Assembly: GCA_021772915.1 (NCBI GenBank)
Contig: JAJFLB010000046.1
Location: forward strand, 1 to 64,000
DNA: 64,000 nt
Reading direction: 5' to 3'
Source: Gammaproteobacteria bacterium
GTDB lineage: Bacteria > Pseudomonadota > Gammaproteobacteria > Xanthomonadales > SZUA-36
The notes under the pieces were generated by a model, which ran no database searches, was not told where the DNA came from, and saw only the letters and a program-made list of their open reading frames with translations. Shown piece after piece: positions 33,850 to 43,472 of this stretch (positions are counted from its first letter, which is position 1; each line of letters opens with the position of its first letter). A program made the position numbers and the translations under genes.

Positions 33850-35942
33850 TGGGCGGTGGCTTCCAGTTCGATGATAAAGTTGCCACCCGGGTCCACGGTA
33901 CCGGTCGCCTTGGGTTGAACGACAATCGTGGTTTCAGGATATTCCACCACTGCGGGTCCTGTTACGATGTGACCCGGGCCCAACTGTAGCCCGGTATATA
34001 TTGGTGTATCGACCTGCTCGCCCAGTAGGGGCCAGAATACTTCCCTGGATTCGGTCCGGGGATCTTCTGTGGCGGGGCTTTGTTCGGGGATGGCCGGCTT
34101 GACCAGCTTGCCAATGGCATTGATCTTGAACAGGCCAATCTCGACACCTGCCTGCCGGTATGCGGACCCCTTTCCGTAAAACCCCTCGTAAATGTCCTCA
34201 AATTTTGCAAAAACCCCTTCCAGATCCTGTTCATCCAGCTTGCCCGGTGGTACCGGTACGGGTAGCTGATGGATCTGCATCCTGTACTTCACTTCGACAA
34301 AACGCTGAATTTCAATACGGTCCGCTGCAACTCCGTCGTCTTCCAGCTGTTGTCGTCCCTTTGTTTCCAGTCCGGAAAAGACTTCATTGATATGTTTAAT
34401 ATCAAAGGGTTGTGACAAAAGATCGCTTTTTTCATAGACATGCAGGATGTCGGCACACAAAGTGCCAAAGGCGGACCAGGCGGCTGAGATGCTGCCAAGC
34501 GGCACGACAATTTTCTCAATGCCCAGCTCCCTGGCGTATTCGCAGGCATGGGTTGGCCCCGCGCCACCATAGGAGAAAATTACAAAATCCCGTGGATCGA
34601 GACCACGTTGCAGGGTCATTTGCCGCATCAACTCCGCCATTCTGGATTCTGCAATTCTGACCGCCCCGGCGGCCAGTTCCTGTATGCTCATTTCCATTTG
34701 CTGGGCCAGGGGTTTGATGGCTTCGATGGATTTCTCTTTATCAAGTCGCATCGAGCCACCAAGAAAATTGTCAGGATTCAGATAACCCAGGATCAGGTTG
34801 GCGTCAGTGATGGTCGGCACCTTGCCCTTGCCGTAACAGGCCGGACCGGGATCAGCACCCGCACTTTCAGGGCCGACCTTCAATGTGCCGCTGATTTCAT
34901 CTACCCATAAAGTCGATCCACCGCCACTGCCAATCGACTGTACATCCAGCCTGGGCATGGAGAAAACATACTGGTTAACGATGGTCTCCGACGCTGTCAA
35001 AGGCTCACCGCCGTAAATGATACCGGCCTCGAAACTTGTACCTCCCATGTCGGTAATAATGACATTCGGGCTCTTCATCTCAGAGGCGAGAAAACTACTG
35101 CCGGTTACCCCTGCAGCGGGGCCTGAGCCGATCGTGTAAAGGGGTGCCTGTATGACTTCACTTGATGGCACGACTCCACCGGTAATTTGCAGAACAAGGA
35201 TGGGTTGGTCGTAACCGTGGGACGCTGCCCGGGTCTCGATTTTCTCAATATATGACTTCATCACCGGGCCAATAAAGCAGTTGATCACAGTGCCCACTGT
35301 GCGCTCGTATTCACCACGTTTGGCGATCAGTTCATGGGAGCAACTGACAAATACTTCTGGCGCAATTCGGTGAATCATGCTCCGCAGTTTTTGCTCATGA
35401 TCCGGGTTCACGATCGACCAAAGAAAACTGACAGCGATGGCGTCGATTTCCTGGTCCAGCAAAGACCGCACTGCCGCTTCGGCTTCAGCTTCGTTCAGGT
35501 CCAGGAAAACGGCGCCCTTCCAGTCGACCCGTTCACTGACTTCATGGATCAGGTTTCGGGCAACCAGCGGGTCTGGCTTCTGGTGTCGTGAAACGTGCAG
35601 GAGCTTCTCGATTGGCAGGCCCACGGACCGGCCTGCCGAGCGCATGATTGCAAGACTGTCCTTGTGCCCACGGGTGGTGATGAGACCGGTCTTCGCGCCC
35701 TTCATCTGCAACAGTGCATTGGTGCCGACCGTGGTGCCAAGGAACAGGTGTTCGGTGCTTTGCATCAGCTCGTCCAGGCTGATACCGATCTTGACCGCAC
35801 AGGTTTCCAGGGCATCAAACAGACCGGCAGAATAGTCATCGGGTGTGGAGGGGCGCTTGGCAATGGTGATTTGGCCGTCATGGTCGATGACCGCGCAGTC
35901 CGTAAATGTGCCACCGGTATCGAGACCACAATAGTACTTCAT
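33846..35942 (-). CDS. HyuA-like ATP-binding carboxylase/hydantoinase subunit
   Basis: A 698-residue hydantoinase-A/oxoprolinase family protein with the ASKHA-type ATPase motifs: CGLDTGGTFTDCAVIDHDG at residues 4-22, HLFLGTTVGTNALLQMKGA, IITDMGGTSFEAGIIYGGE near 295 and RGLDPRDFVIFSYGGAGPTHACE near 440. It binds and hydrolyses ATP to activate a carbonyl or amide substrate together with HyuB. First gene of the eleven-gene operon; the promoter must lie in the 275-bp AT-rich region upstream, which carries two dyads. Combined with the gamma-like domain in its partner, a ketone carboxylase is more likely than a hydantoinase; that is inference. Confidence 0.9.
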   Translation of the reverse strand: MKYYCGLDTGGTFTDCAVIDHDGQITIAKRPSTPDDYSAGLFDALETCAVKIGISLDELMQSTEHLFLGTTVGTNALLQMKGAKTGLITTRGHKDSLAIMRSAGRSVGLPIEKLLHVSRHQKPDPLVARNLIHEVSERVDWKGAVFLDLNEAEAEAAVRSLLDQEIDAIAVSFLWSIVNPDHEQKLRSMIHRIAPEVFVSCSHELIAKRGEYERTVGTVINCFIGPVMKSYIEKIETRAASHGYDQPILVLQITGGVVPSSEVIQAPLYTIGSGPAAGVTGSSFLASEMKSPNVIITDMGGTSFEAGIIYGGEPLTASETIVNQYVFSMPRLDVQSIGSGGGSTLWVDEISGTLKVGPESAGADPGPACYGKGKVPTITDANLILGYLNPDNFLGGSMRLDKEKSIEAIKPLAQQMEMSIQELAAGAVRIAESRMAELMRQMTLQRGLDPRDFVIFSYGGAGPTHACEYARELGIEKIVVPLGSISAAWSAFGTLCADILHVYEKSDLLSQPFDIKHINEVFSGLETKGRQQLEDDGVAADRIEIQRFVEVKYRMQIHQLPVPVPPGKLDEQDLEGVFAKFEDIYEGFYGKGSAYRQAGVEIGLFKINAIGKLVKPAIPEQSPATEDPRTESREVFWPLLGEQVDTPIYTGLQLGPGHIVTGPAVVEYPETTIVVQPKATGTVDPGGNFIIELEATAQ

Positions 35943-36217
35943 CCAATTTCCACCTGATGAATATCATCCATAATGTATGTTAGAAATATAATCATAGGTG
36001 TTTATTTTGTTTTTGCATCGATATTATCGAGTTAGAATAACTAACCATGAAAGTGGCATAAACACACACATTATTATGAAATAGTTTTAACTCCACAAGA
36101 GCATTATTGCTTTTTTTCACTGTATAGATAAAATAGACATCATTGGCGGTTTTATAATCGTCGAAACACGCATAATAGTCAAATGCACCGGTGCAAATAC
36201 GTTAACAGGAGTCACGC
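35943..36217. promoter_or_regulatory. AT-rich divergent promoter region
   Basis: The gap between the leftward eleven-gene operon and the rightward LLM-TetR-ligase operon is strongly AT-rich. Two adjacent perfect dyads near its centre are annotated separately. The divergently oriented operon contains a TetR gene (37331), a natural candidate for the regulator. Confidence 0.5.
36018..36045. promoter_or_regulatory. two adjacent candidate operators
   Basis: TCGATATTATCGA (36018-36030) is a 6-bp dyad around one base, and GTTAGAATAACTAAC (36031-36045) is a 5-bp dyad around five bases; they abut. Their position midway between two divergent operons fits a shared operator. Confidence 0.45.
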
Positions 36218-37237
36218 ATGAAGTTCGGTATTTTGTTCCGAATTCAGGATCCTCCCAATGCAGAGCATATCGGTCGGCGAATGCGGGAGAGCATTCGAGC
36301 GGCGCAGGTTGCAGAGCAGGCTGGCTTCGATGGTGTTTTTCTGCCCGAGCATCACATGATGGATGATGGTTATCTACCGAGTCCGTTTCCACTGCTGGGT
36401 GCCATGGCGGCTACGACTGAACGGATACATATCGGAACCACCGTTCACCTGTTACCCTTTTATAACCCGATCCAGACGGCCGAGGCTGCTGCTGTGGTCG
36501 ACCGGATTTCAGGGGGCCGTCTCAGGCTGGGTGTTGGAATCGGAAATTTTGCGCCAGAGTTCGATCTGATGGGGTTGAACAAGAAAGACCAGGTGGGTCG
36601 GTTTGCAGAAGCCATTGAGTTGGTTAAGCAGGCATGGACCGGTGAAACATTTGATTTCCAGGGCCAGTTTTTTAAGGCCAAAGGCAAGATCACACCGAAG
36701 CCGGCTGGCGCAAAGCTCTGGATCGGTGCAATGTCCGATGTGGGTGTTCGCAGGGCCGCGAAATATGGCTGTCCCTGGCCCACTGACCCACTGCACAATA
36801 TTGCTGTACTCAAACACTGGGCCGGTGTTTATCGCGAGGCTGGGTGCGAATTTGGGACCAGCGAAAATTGTTCAGTGGTGTTGCTACGTGATGGCTGGAT
36901 CGCCGATTCCCTGGATCAGGTAGAAGAGGAGTGGTGGCCATTGGTGCGTGCTGACCACTGGATGTATTTTCAGAAGGTACCGCGTTTTATTACCGCGCTT
37001 GAACCCGGGTTGGCCGGTGTGACAAGCGAACATGATTTTAAGTTTGAACGGCACAGAATCGACCGCTTCGTGGTCGGTCCTGCGGATGAGTGCATCAGGT
37101 CAATTCGGAAAATGCAGGAAGAACTGGATATGGATTATCTTGTTCTGACCTTCCGATTTGCACTTGGCCCGGACCATGAACGTCACCTCGAGTGCATTCG
37201 TCGGTTTGGTGCCGAGGTGATCCCGGCGTTTCACTAG
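36218..37237 (+). CDS. LLM-class flavin/F420-dependent oxidoreductase
   Basis: A 339-residue luciferase-like protein. It opens MKFGILFRIQDPPN, has AEQAGFDGVFLPEHHMMDDGYLPSP, TTERIHIGTTVHLLPFYNPIQTAEA, DRISGGRLRLGVGIGNFAPEFDLMG and the C-terminal RFVVGPADECIRSIRKMQEEL. Features favour the F420/FMN-dependent oxidoreductase branch; cofactor not certain. An AGGAG site lies before the ATG. First gene of a rightward operon with TetR, acyl-CoA ligase, DDN-type reductase and PQQ dehydrogenase. Related to the LLM protein of the divergent operon (24940-26022), which shares VLLRDGWIADS / VLMRDGWMADS. Confidence 0.88.
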   Translation: MKFGILFRIQDPPNAEHIGRRMRESIRAAQVAEQAGFDGVFLPEHHMMDDGYLPSPFPLLGAMAATTERIHIGTTVHLLPFYNPIQTAEAAAVVDRISGGRLRLGVGIGNFAPEFDLMGLNKKDQVGRFAEAIELVKQAWTGETFDFQGQFFKAKGKITPKPAGAKLWIGAMSDVGVRRAAKYGCPWPTDPLHNIAVLKHWAGVYREAGCEFGTSENCSVVLLRDGWIADSLDQVEEEWWPLVRADHWMYFQKVPRFITALEPGLAGVTSEHDFKFERHRIDRFVVGPADECIRSIRKMQEELDMDYLVLTFRFALGPDHERHLECIRRFGAEVIPAFH

Positions 37238-37257
37238 TGCTCCATCAAGCTCATAGC
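37234..37257. repeat. degenerate end of the CTAGTGCTC repeat
   Basis: CTAGTGCTCCATCAAG, running on through GCTCATAGC, matches about 18 of 24 bases of the end of the element at 2600-2865 in outward-to-inward direction. As at 42427, the CTAG overlaps a gene's stop codon. No opposite arm was found, so this may be a solo remnant or chance. Confidence 0.3.
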
Positions 37258-37330
37258 CCAGCATCAGCGGGACCCGGACCTTGATCTGTACGGTCCCAGG
37301 CGAGAGCACCGGGGCAAGAGCAACAACTTT

Positions 37331-37978
37331 ATGACTCAGAAAAGCAGAATCATGACAAGCAAGAGAAAAACTACCGGCAAGCAGGCACGTAAGTCCCAGG
37401 CAACCCAGCGCATGATTATCGACACAACGATCCGTTGTCTTGCCAGGTATGGCTATCACGATACGACCTATATCAGAATTTCCGAAGAGTCCGGAATTTC
37501 GCGGGGCGCCATGCGTCATCACTTTCCGTCCCGTACGGATATCATGAAGACCACCATTGAGTATTTACACCAAAAGCGGCTTGCAGCTTTTAAAAAAGCC
37601 GCGTCCGGCATTCCTGAGGAAACACGTACCAAAGCAAATATTGAAGCCCTGTGGCAACATGTCAACCACCCGGCTTTTATGGTATTCATTGACCTGGCGC
37701 TGGCGGCGCGCAAGGATCGGGAACTTGCGGCCATTTTCAGACCGGCACAGGAAACCTTCAGAAGGGAGTGTTATTACGCGGCACTCGAGCTGTTTCCCGA
37801 ATGGCTGCCGCACCGTGAACAGTTGCGCTCGGCAATCGATATGGCACTTTACATGATGGAAGGAATGGTCCTTGACGATCTGTCCCCGGATGGGGATGAG
37901 GCGAGGCGCTTACTTGATTTCCTCGCGCGTGAACTGGATGTCCTGCGTAACAGCGAAGTCATTAACCAGCAGGCATGA
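37331..37978 (+). CDS. TetR-family transcriptional regulator
   Basis: A 215-residue TetR regulator. The DNA-binding domain occupies about residues 20-70: QRMIIDTTIRCLARYGYHDTTYIRISEESGISRGAMRHHFPSRTD, with the recognition helix around ISRGAMRHHF. The C-terminal ligand domain is helical (LWQHVNHPAFMVFIDLALAARKD). In-frame ATGs at 37331 and 37352 are both possible starts. It sits second in the rightward operon and faces the eleven-gene operon across a region with two dyads, so it probably represses one or both in response to an acyl-CoA or the substrate. Confidence 0.92.
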   Translation: MTQKSRIMTSKRKTTGKQARKSQATQRMIIDTTIRCLARYGYHDTTYIRISEESGISRGAMRHHFPSRTDIMKTTIEYLHQKRLAAFKKAASGIPEETRTKANIEALWQHVNHPAFMVFIDLALAARKDRELAAIFRPAQETFRRECYYAALELFPEWLPHREQLRSAIDMALYMMEGMVLDDLSPDGDEARRLLDFLARELDVLRNSEVINQQA

Positions 37979-38052
37979 CCCACGGCAACGGGATAAATAG
38001 ACTACGAATCAAACCATTGTGGATCAACCCGGATCCGCGATGAAAGTCCAGG

Positions 38053-39693
38053 ATGGTCATGGAATCACGAATCATTGAGGTTACAAGTCTCGGCGACTTA
38101 TTGTTGCGGGCGGCAGCGACATGGCCAGACGCGGAGGCATTGGTATTCCCGGGCCAACGCCTGACCTATGCTCAACTTGCCGAGCGCGCACAGCGCGTGG
38201 CACGTGCCTTGCAGGGTCATGGTATCAAGCCAGGTGACCACGTCGGCATCCTCGCACCCAACCTGGTGGAAGTCGTTGACCTGATTTTTGGCACGGCCCT
38301 GGCCGGTGGTGTGGCCGTGTTGATCAACGCGCGCTACAAAACCACTGAACTGGCCTACGTCGTAGAAAATGCTGACCTGAAGCTTCTATTCACCACCAAC
38401 CGCATTGCCGACTTCGTGGATTTTGTCGATTTGCTTTATGCCGCCCTGCCTGGTTTGCGGGAGTCTGAAGATCCGTTGTCGTTGGTCCTCCAGACCGCAC
38501 CAATGCTTCGCAGCGTCGTCCTGATGGAGGACTCCGATGATCAGGCTGGCGTGCTCGCATGGCAGCAATTTCTGGCGTTTGCCGACCAGGTCGACACGCA
38601 GGCGGTCTGGACCCGGCGCAGCCGTGTCGCGATGAGAGATCCTTGCATGATGATGTACACCTCGGGTACGACTGCCAATCCAAAGGGATGTCGTCTGAGC
38701 CACGAAGCGCTGGTGAGAAACGCCAGGGAGATGTCAATCCGATTTCAGATCAACAGTGAAGACCACCAGTGGAACCCGTTGCCAATGTTTCACATGGGTG
38801 CCGTGCTGCCGCTGCTTTCCGTAATTTGGGCGGGCGCACGATTTATTACCGATTCGCATTTCGAGCCCGATGCGGCAATTGCCGCGATCGAAGCAGAAAA
38901 GCCCACCATCATGTTCACCGCTTTTCCGACCATCATGGCGGCGCTTGTTGGCCATCCGCGTTTCAACCCTGACAAGATGCAGCAACTGCGGTTGGTCAAT
39001 AATGTGGCACCACCCAGCCAGTTGCTCGAGAATATGAAGGTTCTGCCAAATGCAGTGCACGTTAGCGCCTATGGTCTGACCGAAGCATGTGGTGTTTCCT
39101 GCAATGGCAGTGCCGATGAGGATGATGAGACACGGGCGAACACCTGTGGCAAGCCCTATTCCGGGGTGCAGTTAAGGGTGGTCGATCCTGAAACCGGTGT
39201 TGACATGAAACCGGGTGAGCGGGGTGAAGTGGTGATCAGGGGATTCTCTTTGTTTGAGGGTTATTACAAGTCGCCGGAAAAGACCGCCGAAGTCATTGAT
39301 GAACAAGGCTGGCTACACACGGGTGACCTGTGCTGTCTGGATGAAGACGGCCGTGTGTCTTACCAGGGCCGTATCAAGGATATGCTTAAGGTTGGTGGTG
39401 AGAATGTTGCCGCCGTCGAAGTCGAATCCTACATATTCACACATCCTGCCGTGCACCTTGTTCAGGTGGTGGGTGTGCCGGACGGGAAGATGCTGGAGGT
39501 GGCGGCTGCATTTATAGAGTTGGTTCCCGGCATGGAGTGTAGCGAACAGGAGATCGTCGATTTTTGCCAGGGAAAAATTGCCTCGTTCAAAATTCCGAGA
39601 CACGTGCGTTTTGTTACCCAGTGGCCGATGTCGGCGACCAAGATACAAAAATTCAAGTTACAGGAAGCCCTGGCGCGTGAGCTCCAGTGCTAG
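38053..39693 (+). CDS. AMP-dependent acyl-CoA synthetase
   Basis: A 546-residue member of the ANL adenylating family. Motifs in order: MMYTSGTTANPKGCRLSH (phosphate-binding P-loop) near residue 202, the acyl-pocket region PLPMFHMGAVLPL, HVSAYGLTEACGVSC near 337, and GWLHTGDLCCLDEDGRVSYQGRIKDMLKVGGENVAAVEVE near 418, with a C-terminal lysine in SATKIQKFKLQ. It forms an acyl-CoA from a free acid with ATP and CoA, likely activating the carboxylic acid fed into the pathway. In-frame ATGs at 38053 and 38059 are alternatives. It follows the TetR gene by 74 bases. Confidence 0.94.
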   Translation: MVMESRIIEVTSLGDLLLRAAATWPDAEALVFPGQRLTYAQLAERAQRVARALQGHGIKPGDHVGILAPNLVEVVDLIFGTALAGGVAVLINARYKTTELAYVVENADLKLLFTTNRIADFVDFVDLLYAALPGLRESEDPLSLVLQTAPMLRSVVLMEDSDDQAGVLAWQQFLAFADQVDTQAVWTRRSRVAMRDPCMMMYTSGTTANPKGCRLSHEALVRNAREMSIRFQINSEDHQWNPLPMFHMGAVLPLLSVIWAGARFITDSHFEPDAAIAAIEAEKPTIMFTAFPTIMAALVGHPRFNPDKMQQLRLVNNVAPPSQLLENMKVLPNAVHVSAYGLTEACGVSCNGSADEDDETRANTCGKPYSGVQLRVVDPETGVDMKPGERGEVVIRGFSLFEGYYKSPEKTAEVIDEQGWLHTGDLCCLDEDGRVSYQGRIKDMLKVGGENVAAVEVESYIFTHPAVHLVQVVGVPDGKMLEVAAAFIELVPGMECSEQEIVDFCQGKIASFKIPRHVRFVTQWPMSATKIQKFKLQEALARELQC

Positions 39694-39704
39694 CTTGACG
39701 AGCT

Positions 39705-39740
39705 GCCGGTCCGGCGGCCATTGAGCCGACCGGCTTGTTA
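39705..39740 (+). terminator. weak terminator-like hairpin
   Basis: GCCGGTC (39705-39711) pairs with GACCGGC (39728-39734), followed by TTGTTATTCT. The loop of 16 bases is long and the T-run broken, so it may only attenuate between the ligase and DDN-reductase genes. Confidence 0.3.
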
Positions 39741-39821
39741 TTCTGCGCCGGGTGATTGCGATTCAGCGCTATTCTGGGCATGATTGAGTTCACACCTCTA
39801 AGCTGAAGAAAGTGAACCATT

Positions 39822-40277
39822 ATGAGTAGAGAAACCATGGATGAGCTGGTAGCGCGCATGATCGGTGAGCATATCGACCTGTATCAGAATGAACCGCACA
39901 AGGGCCAGTATTGGGACTCGACCCCGTTTGGCGGGCCCGGTGTGGTGCCCTGTCTGTTGCTGCTTACACGGGGGCGAAAAACCGGCAACACCAGTACGCT
40001 GCCGCTTATCTATGGCGAATCAAACGGCGCCTATGTAGTGATCGCTTCGAAGGGTGGCGCGCCTGCTCACCCCGCCTGGTATTTGAATCTGGAGGCGGAG
40101 GCCGAATGCAAAGTCCAGGTCGGAGCAGACCACTACCAGGTCAGAGCCCGTACGACAGCGGGTAGCGAACGGAAAACGCTGTGGAAAATGATGGCCGAGA
40201 TTTATCCACCCTATGACGACTACCAGGCGGCCACCGAGCGCAAAATTCCGGTCGTCATGCTGGAGCGTGTTGGCTAG
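39822..40277 (+). CDS. deazaflavin (F420)-dependent nitroreductase family protein
   Basis: A 151-residue split-beta-barrel protein of the DDN/FDOR-A family. The family signature is complete: [23 protein letters not shown] at about residues 43-65, and [31 protein letters not shown] at about 71-101. These proteins bind F420H2 and reduce quinones, enones or nitro compounds; mycobacterial Ddn activates nitroimidazoles. A family member with intact cofactor motifs, in a genome carrying cofD and cofE, is strong support for F420 use. It lies 14 bases before the PQQ dehydrogenase gene. Confidence 0.92.
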   Translation: MSRETMDELVARMIGEHIDLYQNEPHKGQYWDSTPFGGPGVVPCLLLLTRGRKTGNTSTLPLIYGESNGAYVVIASKGGAPAHPAWYLNLEAEAECKVQVGADHYQVRARTTAGSERKTLWKMMAEIYPPYDDYQAATERKIPVVMLERVG

Positions 40278-40291
40278 GGCCTGTTAACACT

Positions 40292-42430
40292 ATGCGGAAA
40301 CCCATCGACGGCGGGTCTCAAAAGTTCATAGCGGTCACGGCGGTTTTTTTGTTGTTGGCCTCATTAGATGTTGTCCGTGCTGATTTTACTGAAGCACAGG
40401 ACCAAAAAGGGGCGGGCGAGTACCTGAAATATTGCGCGGACTGTCATGGCGCCAAGCTGCAGGGCTCCGCACACGGGTCCGAATTAGCGGGCCCGGGATT
40501 CCTTGGTCGATGGGGCAATCGACCCATCGGGGAGTTCATTGCATTGATTTCTGAAACCATGTCCGGTGGTATTCCCCGGTCATCAAGGAAATCTGTCCAT
40601 CTCAATATCACCGCGTTTATCTTAGGTTCAAATGGCGCCGTTGCCGGGAAGAAAGCGCTAAAGACCGACACAGGTCAGCCCATCGGTGCAGCAGTCGGGG
40701 GCAAGTCAGTCGTCGCAAAGGAAGCAGAATCCGAGCAGTGGGAAGGTGCCGCTAGCATCGCGGATGCCGCCCGCAAAGCCTCTGGTTTCGTGAATCGGGA
40801 AATCAAAGAATTTTCACCGGTCACCCAACAGATGTTGGCGCAGCCAGACGCAGCAGACTGGTTGAGTTGGCGGCGGACGCTGGATGGTCACGGTTTCAGC
40901 CCCCTGACACAGGTCACCCGTGAAAATGTCGATGAGTTAAGGCTGGCCTGGGTGTTGACCATGCGTGATGGCAGCAACCAGCCTACACCCCTGGTGCACG
41001 ATGGCATCATGTACCTGACCCACCCGCAAAACGTAATCCAGGCCCTGGATGCCGCCACCGGCGACCTCATATGGGAGTACGCCAACGAGTACGAACAAGG
41101 ATCACAGACCCTGGGTGGCCCGACGCGGACGATTGCGATTTATCAAGACAAAATCTTCATGGCGACCTACGACGCGGCCATTGTGGCTATTGACGCCCGT
41201 ACTGGTCGACAGCTTTGGAAAACCTTCAAAGCCGACTGGAACAGGGGTTTCACGCACACCTCCGGTCCGACCATTGCTGATGGTGTAGTGGTCAGTGGCA
41301 TCAACGGCTGTGAGCGCTATAAGCAGGAAGGTTGCTTTATTACCGGACATGACCCTGACACCGGCAAGGAGCTGTGGCGCACCTCGACCATCGCTTTACC
41401 GGGCGACCCCAACAGCACTTCCTGGGGTGACATGCCGGTTGAACTGCGGGCAGGAAGTGATACCTGGATACCGGGCAGCTACGACCCGGATCTGAAGCTA
41501 TTTTTTATCGGTACAGCACAGGCCAAGCCGTGGGTCGCCGCCAGCCGTGGTATGTCACCACTGGATGCGGCACTGTATACGAACTCGACGCTGGCGCTCG
41601 ACCCGCACTCCGGAAAGATCAAGTGGTATTACCAGCATATCCCGGGTGAGACACTGGATATGGAAGTGGGCTTCGAGCGGGTACTGGTCGACCTGGACGG
41701 TGGCAGGCAGATGGTTACCATCGGCAAGGACGGAATCCTTTGGAAACTGGATGCCGCAAGCGGGGCGTTTGTCGATTACGTTGAAACACTTCCACAGAAT
41801 ATTTTTGAGCCGCTCGACAGGAAAACCGGCCGGATCAAGTACCGCCAGGACATCATCGATGCAAAAATTGGTGACGCTGTAAAAGCCTGTCCCGGCATTT
41901 ATGGCGGACACAACTGGCAGGCAGCAGCCTATTACCCAAAAAACCACTCGTTGATTATCCCGCTGCACCAGTTATGCGTGGAAATGATCGGGCGCGAAGT
42001 GCAAATGACCGAGGGCAGGGGTGGTTACGGGGGTGAATCAACCGTGTTCCCGATGCCGGGTAGTAACGGGATGCTCGGCAAACTGGTTGCCTACGACCTG
42101 GAGACCATGAAGAAAAAGTGGGACATCGAACAACGTGCCATGTTTTTGACTTCGGCGCTGACGACTGCCGGTGGGCTGGTCTTCATTGGTGACCTGGACC
42201 GTTATTTCAAAGCCTTTGACGTGGACACCGGCAGGGAACTCTGGAAAGTCCGGCTGGGCGCAGGTTTGCACGGATTTCCGGTCAGCTACGCGGTTGATGG
42301 TGATCAATACATTGCCGTTCCAACCGGCATGGGTGTGTTCAAGTTACTGACCGCCAAGCAGGCACCGGAAATCTACCAGCCCAACGGGGGCAATGCCTTG
42401 TACGTATTCAAGTTGCCCAAGGAGAGCTAG
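40292..42430 (+). CDS. PQQ-dependent dehydrogenase with N-terminal cytochrome c
   Basis: A 712-residue exported quinohaemoprotein: signal peptide about residues 1-30 (ending VVRA), haem-c motif CADCH at 48-52, then from about 190 an eight-bladed PQQ propeller ([67 protein letters not shown]). The N-terminal cytochrome is the reverse of the usual C-terminal placement in type II alcohol dehydrogenases. It would oxidise a primary or secondary alcohol in the periplasm and pass electrons on through haem. Last gene of the rightward operon; a hairpin repeat begins within its stop codon. Confidence 0.92.
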   Translation: MRKPIDGGSQKFIAVTAVFLLLASLDVVRADFTEAQDQKGAGEYLKYCADCHGAKLQGSAHGSELAGPGFLGRWGNRPIGEFIALISETMSGGIPRSSRKSVHLNITAFILGSNGAVAGKKALKTDTGQPIGAAVGGKSVVAKEAESEQWEGAASIADAARKASGFVNREIKEFSPVTQQMLAQPDAADWLSWRRTLDGHGFSPLTQVTRENVDELRLAWVLTMRDGSNQPTPLVHDGIMYLTHPQNVIQALDAATGDLIWEYANEYEQGSQTLGGPTRTIAIYQDKIFMATYDAAIVAIDARTGRQLWKTFKADWNRGFTHTSGPTIADGVVVSGINGCERYKQEGCFITGHDPDTGKELWRTSTIALPGDPNSTSWGDMPVELRAGSDTWIPGSYDPDLKLFFIGTAQAKPWVAASRGMSPLDAALYTNSTLALDPHSGKIKWYYQHIPGETLDMEVGFERVLVDLDGGRQMVTIGKDGILWKLDAASGAFVDYVETLPQNIFEPLDRKTGRIKYRQDIIDAKIGDAVKACPGIYGGHNWQAAAYYPKNHSLIIPLHQLCVEMIGREVQMTEGRGGYGGESTVFPMPGSNGMLGKLVAYDLETMKKKWDIEQRAMFLTSALTTAGGLVFIGDLDRYFKAFDVDTGRELWKVRLGAGLHGFPVSYAVDGDQYIAVPTGMGVFKLLTAKQAPEIYQPNGGNALYVFKLPKES

Positions 42431-42467
42431 TGCTCTGTCCGTAGTTATCACATGGACAGAGCACTAG
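42427..42467. repeat. 14-bp perfect hairpin, short form of the MITE-like repeat
   Basis: CTAGTGCTCTGTCC (42427-42440) and GGACAGAGCACTAG (42454-42467) pair perfectly around a 13-base loop containing GTTATCACAT. The right half matches the end of the element at 2600-2865 (ATTATCACATTGAAGGAGCACTAG there), with compensating changes in the stem. Between convergent genes it could also act as a terminator for both. Confidence 0.7.
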
Positions 42468-42472
42468 TCCGG

Positions 42473-43345
42473 TCAGAACGGAGGTGTATTTTTGCGTGAC
42501 GCGTCTTGCCCACTTTGCTGGAACCACACACCGGACAGGATGACGGCCCCACCAAGTAACAGGCTGTTCGATATTGATTCATCGTAAACCAGGATTGAAA
42601 ACAGACCGGCGAAGAAAGGGGTAAGCAGAATCCATGGTGCGACTTCAGAAACTGGGTACCGGCGGTAGAGACTGAACAGCACAGCCGTACCAAGTAAGGC
42701 GGAGACCACGACCGCGAACACCAGCGCCAGCCAGTGATGAACTTGCAGGAGTTTCGGGTCGGGGAACAAGGGCCCGGAAGCCGCTGCCATCAGACCCAAT
42801 GGCAATACCGACACCGCTGAAATCCACGCCAGCATGCGTAATACGCCCACTGATTTGGATTTGCCGATAACGATCGAACCGGCCGCATACAAAAGCGCAG
42901 AAGCAACCGTCAATCCGAACGCACCCAGAGAAAGGTGGGATTTCGTTACGCCGGCCACGTAAACGGCACCAATGGTTGCTATCAGGATCCCTAGCCACTT
43001 CCTGGGAGAAATACGTTCGTGATAAAAAACCAGGGCCAGCATCGCTGACAGTGGTGGCATTAACTGGGTTGCAACAGCCACTGTTGTCAGACTTTCGGTC
43101 ATATTGATGGCCTGGTAAAGCAGGTAGAAAGCCCCGGTGCCGATCACCAGGGCAGCTACCGTGAGTTGCCAGGGAATGCGCTCAAACGGTTTCCACCAGG
43201 GCAACAGGATCGCCAGAGTCAGCACCGACCTCGCAAACACCATTTGTTCAGGTGAGAAGACTTCCAGCACCACTCGAATTGCAACGAAATTAAAACCCCA
43301 CACCAGGACGGTTAAAAGCATTAGGAGAATATGGCTTGGTTTCAT
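42473..43345 (-). CDS. EamA/DMT-superfamily transporter
   Basis: A 290-residue inner-membrane protein with about ten hydrophobic segments arranged as two EamA repeats. The first repeat starts LLMLLTVLVWGFNFVAIRVVLEVFSPEQMVFARSV and the second SLGAFGLTVASALLYAAGSIVIGK; it ends VYDESISNSLLLGGAVILSGVWF. The drug/metabolite transporter family exports or exchanges small metabolites. Substrate unknown; perhaps a pathway intermediate or amino acid. It is at the end of a minus-strand block but 127 bases from the IpdB-like gene, so it may be transcribed separately. Confidence 0.9.
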   Translation of the reverse strand: MKPSHILLMLLTVLVWGFNFVAIRVVLEVFSPEQMVFARSVLTLAILLPWWKPFERIPWQLTVAALVIGTGAFYLLYQAINMTESLTTVAVATQLMPPLSAMLALVFYHERISPRKWLGILIATIGAVYVAGVTKSHLSLGAFGLTVASALLYAAGSIVIGKSKSVGVLRMLAWISAVSVLPLGLMAAASGPLFPDPKLLQVHHWLALVFAVVVSALLGTAVLFSLYRRYPVSEVAPWILLTPFFAGLFSILVYDESISNSLLLGGAVILSGVWFQQSGQDASRKNTPPF

Positions 43346-43472
43346 GTTTCATCAGAATCCGGCTCTGGAGTTCCGGATTGTTCTTGTGAGCTTATCCGCA
43401 GGTGGCCAATCGTTTGCCGATGGCATCAAAAGTCACCTGGGTGTGGTGGTTGATTCCGTGCCCATCCACGAT

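Noticed and set aside
35943-36217. Transfer origin or replication origin in the AT-rich gap
   Set aside because: No DnaA-box cluster or iterons seen; divergent promoters explain the AT content.
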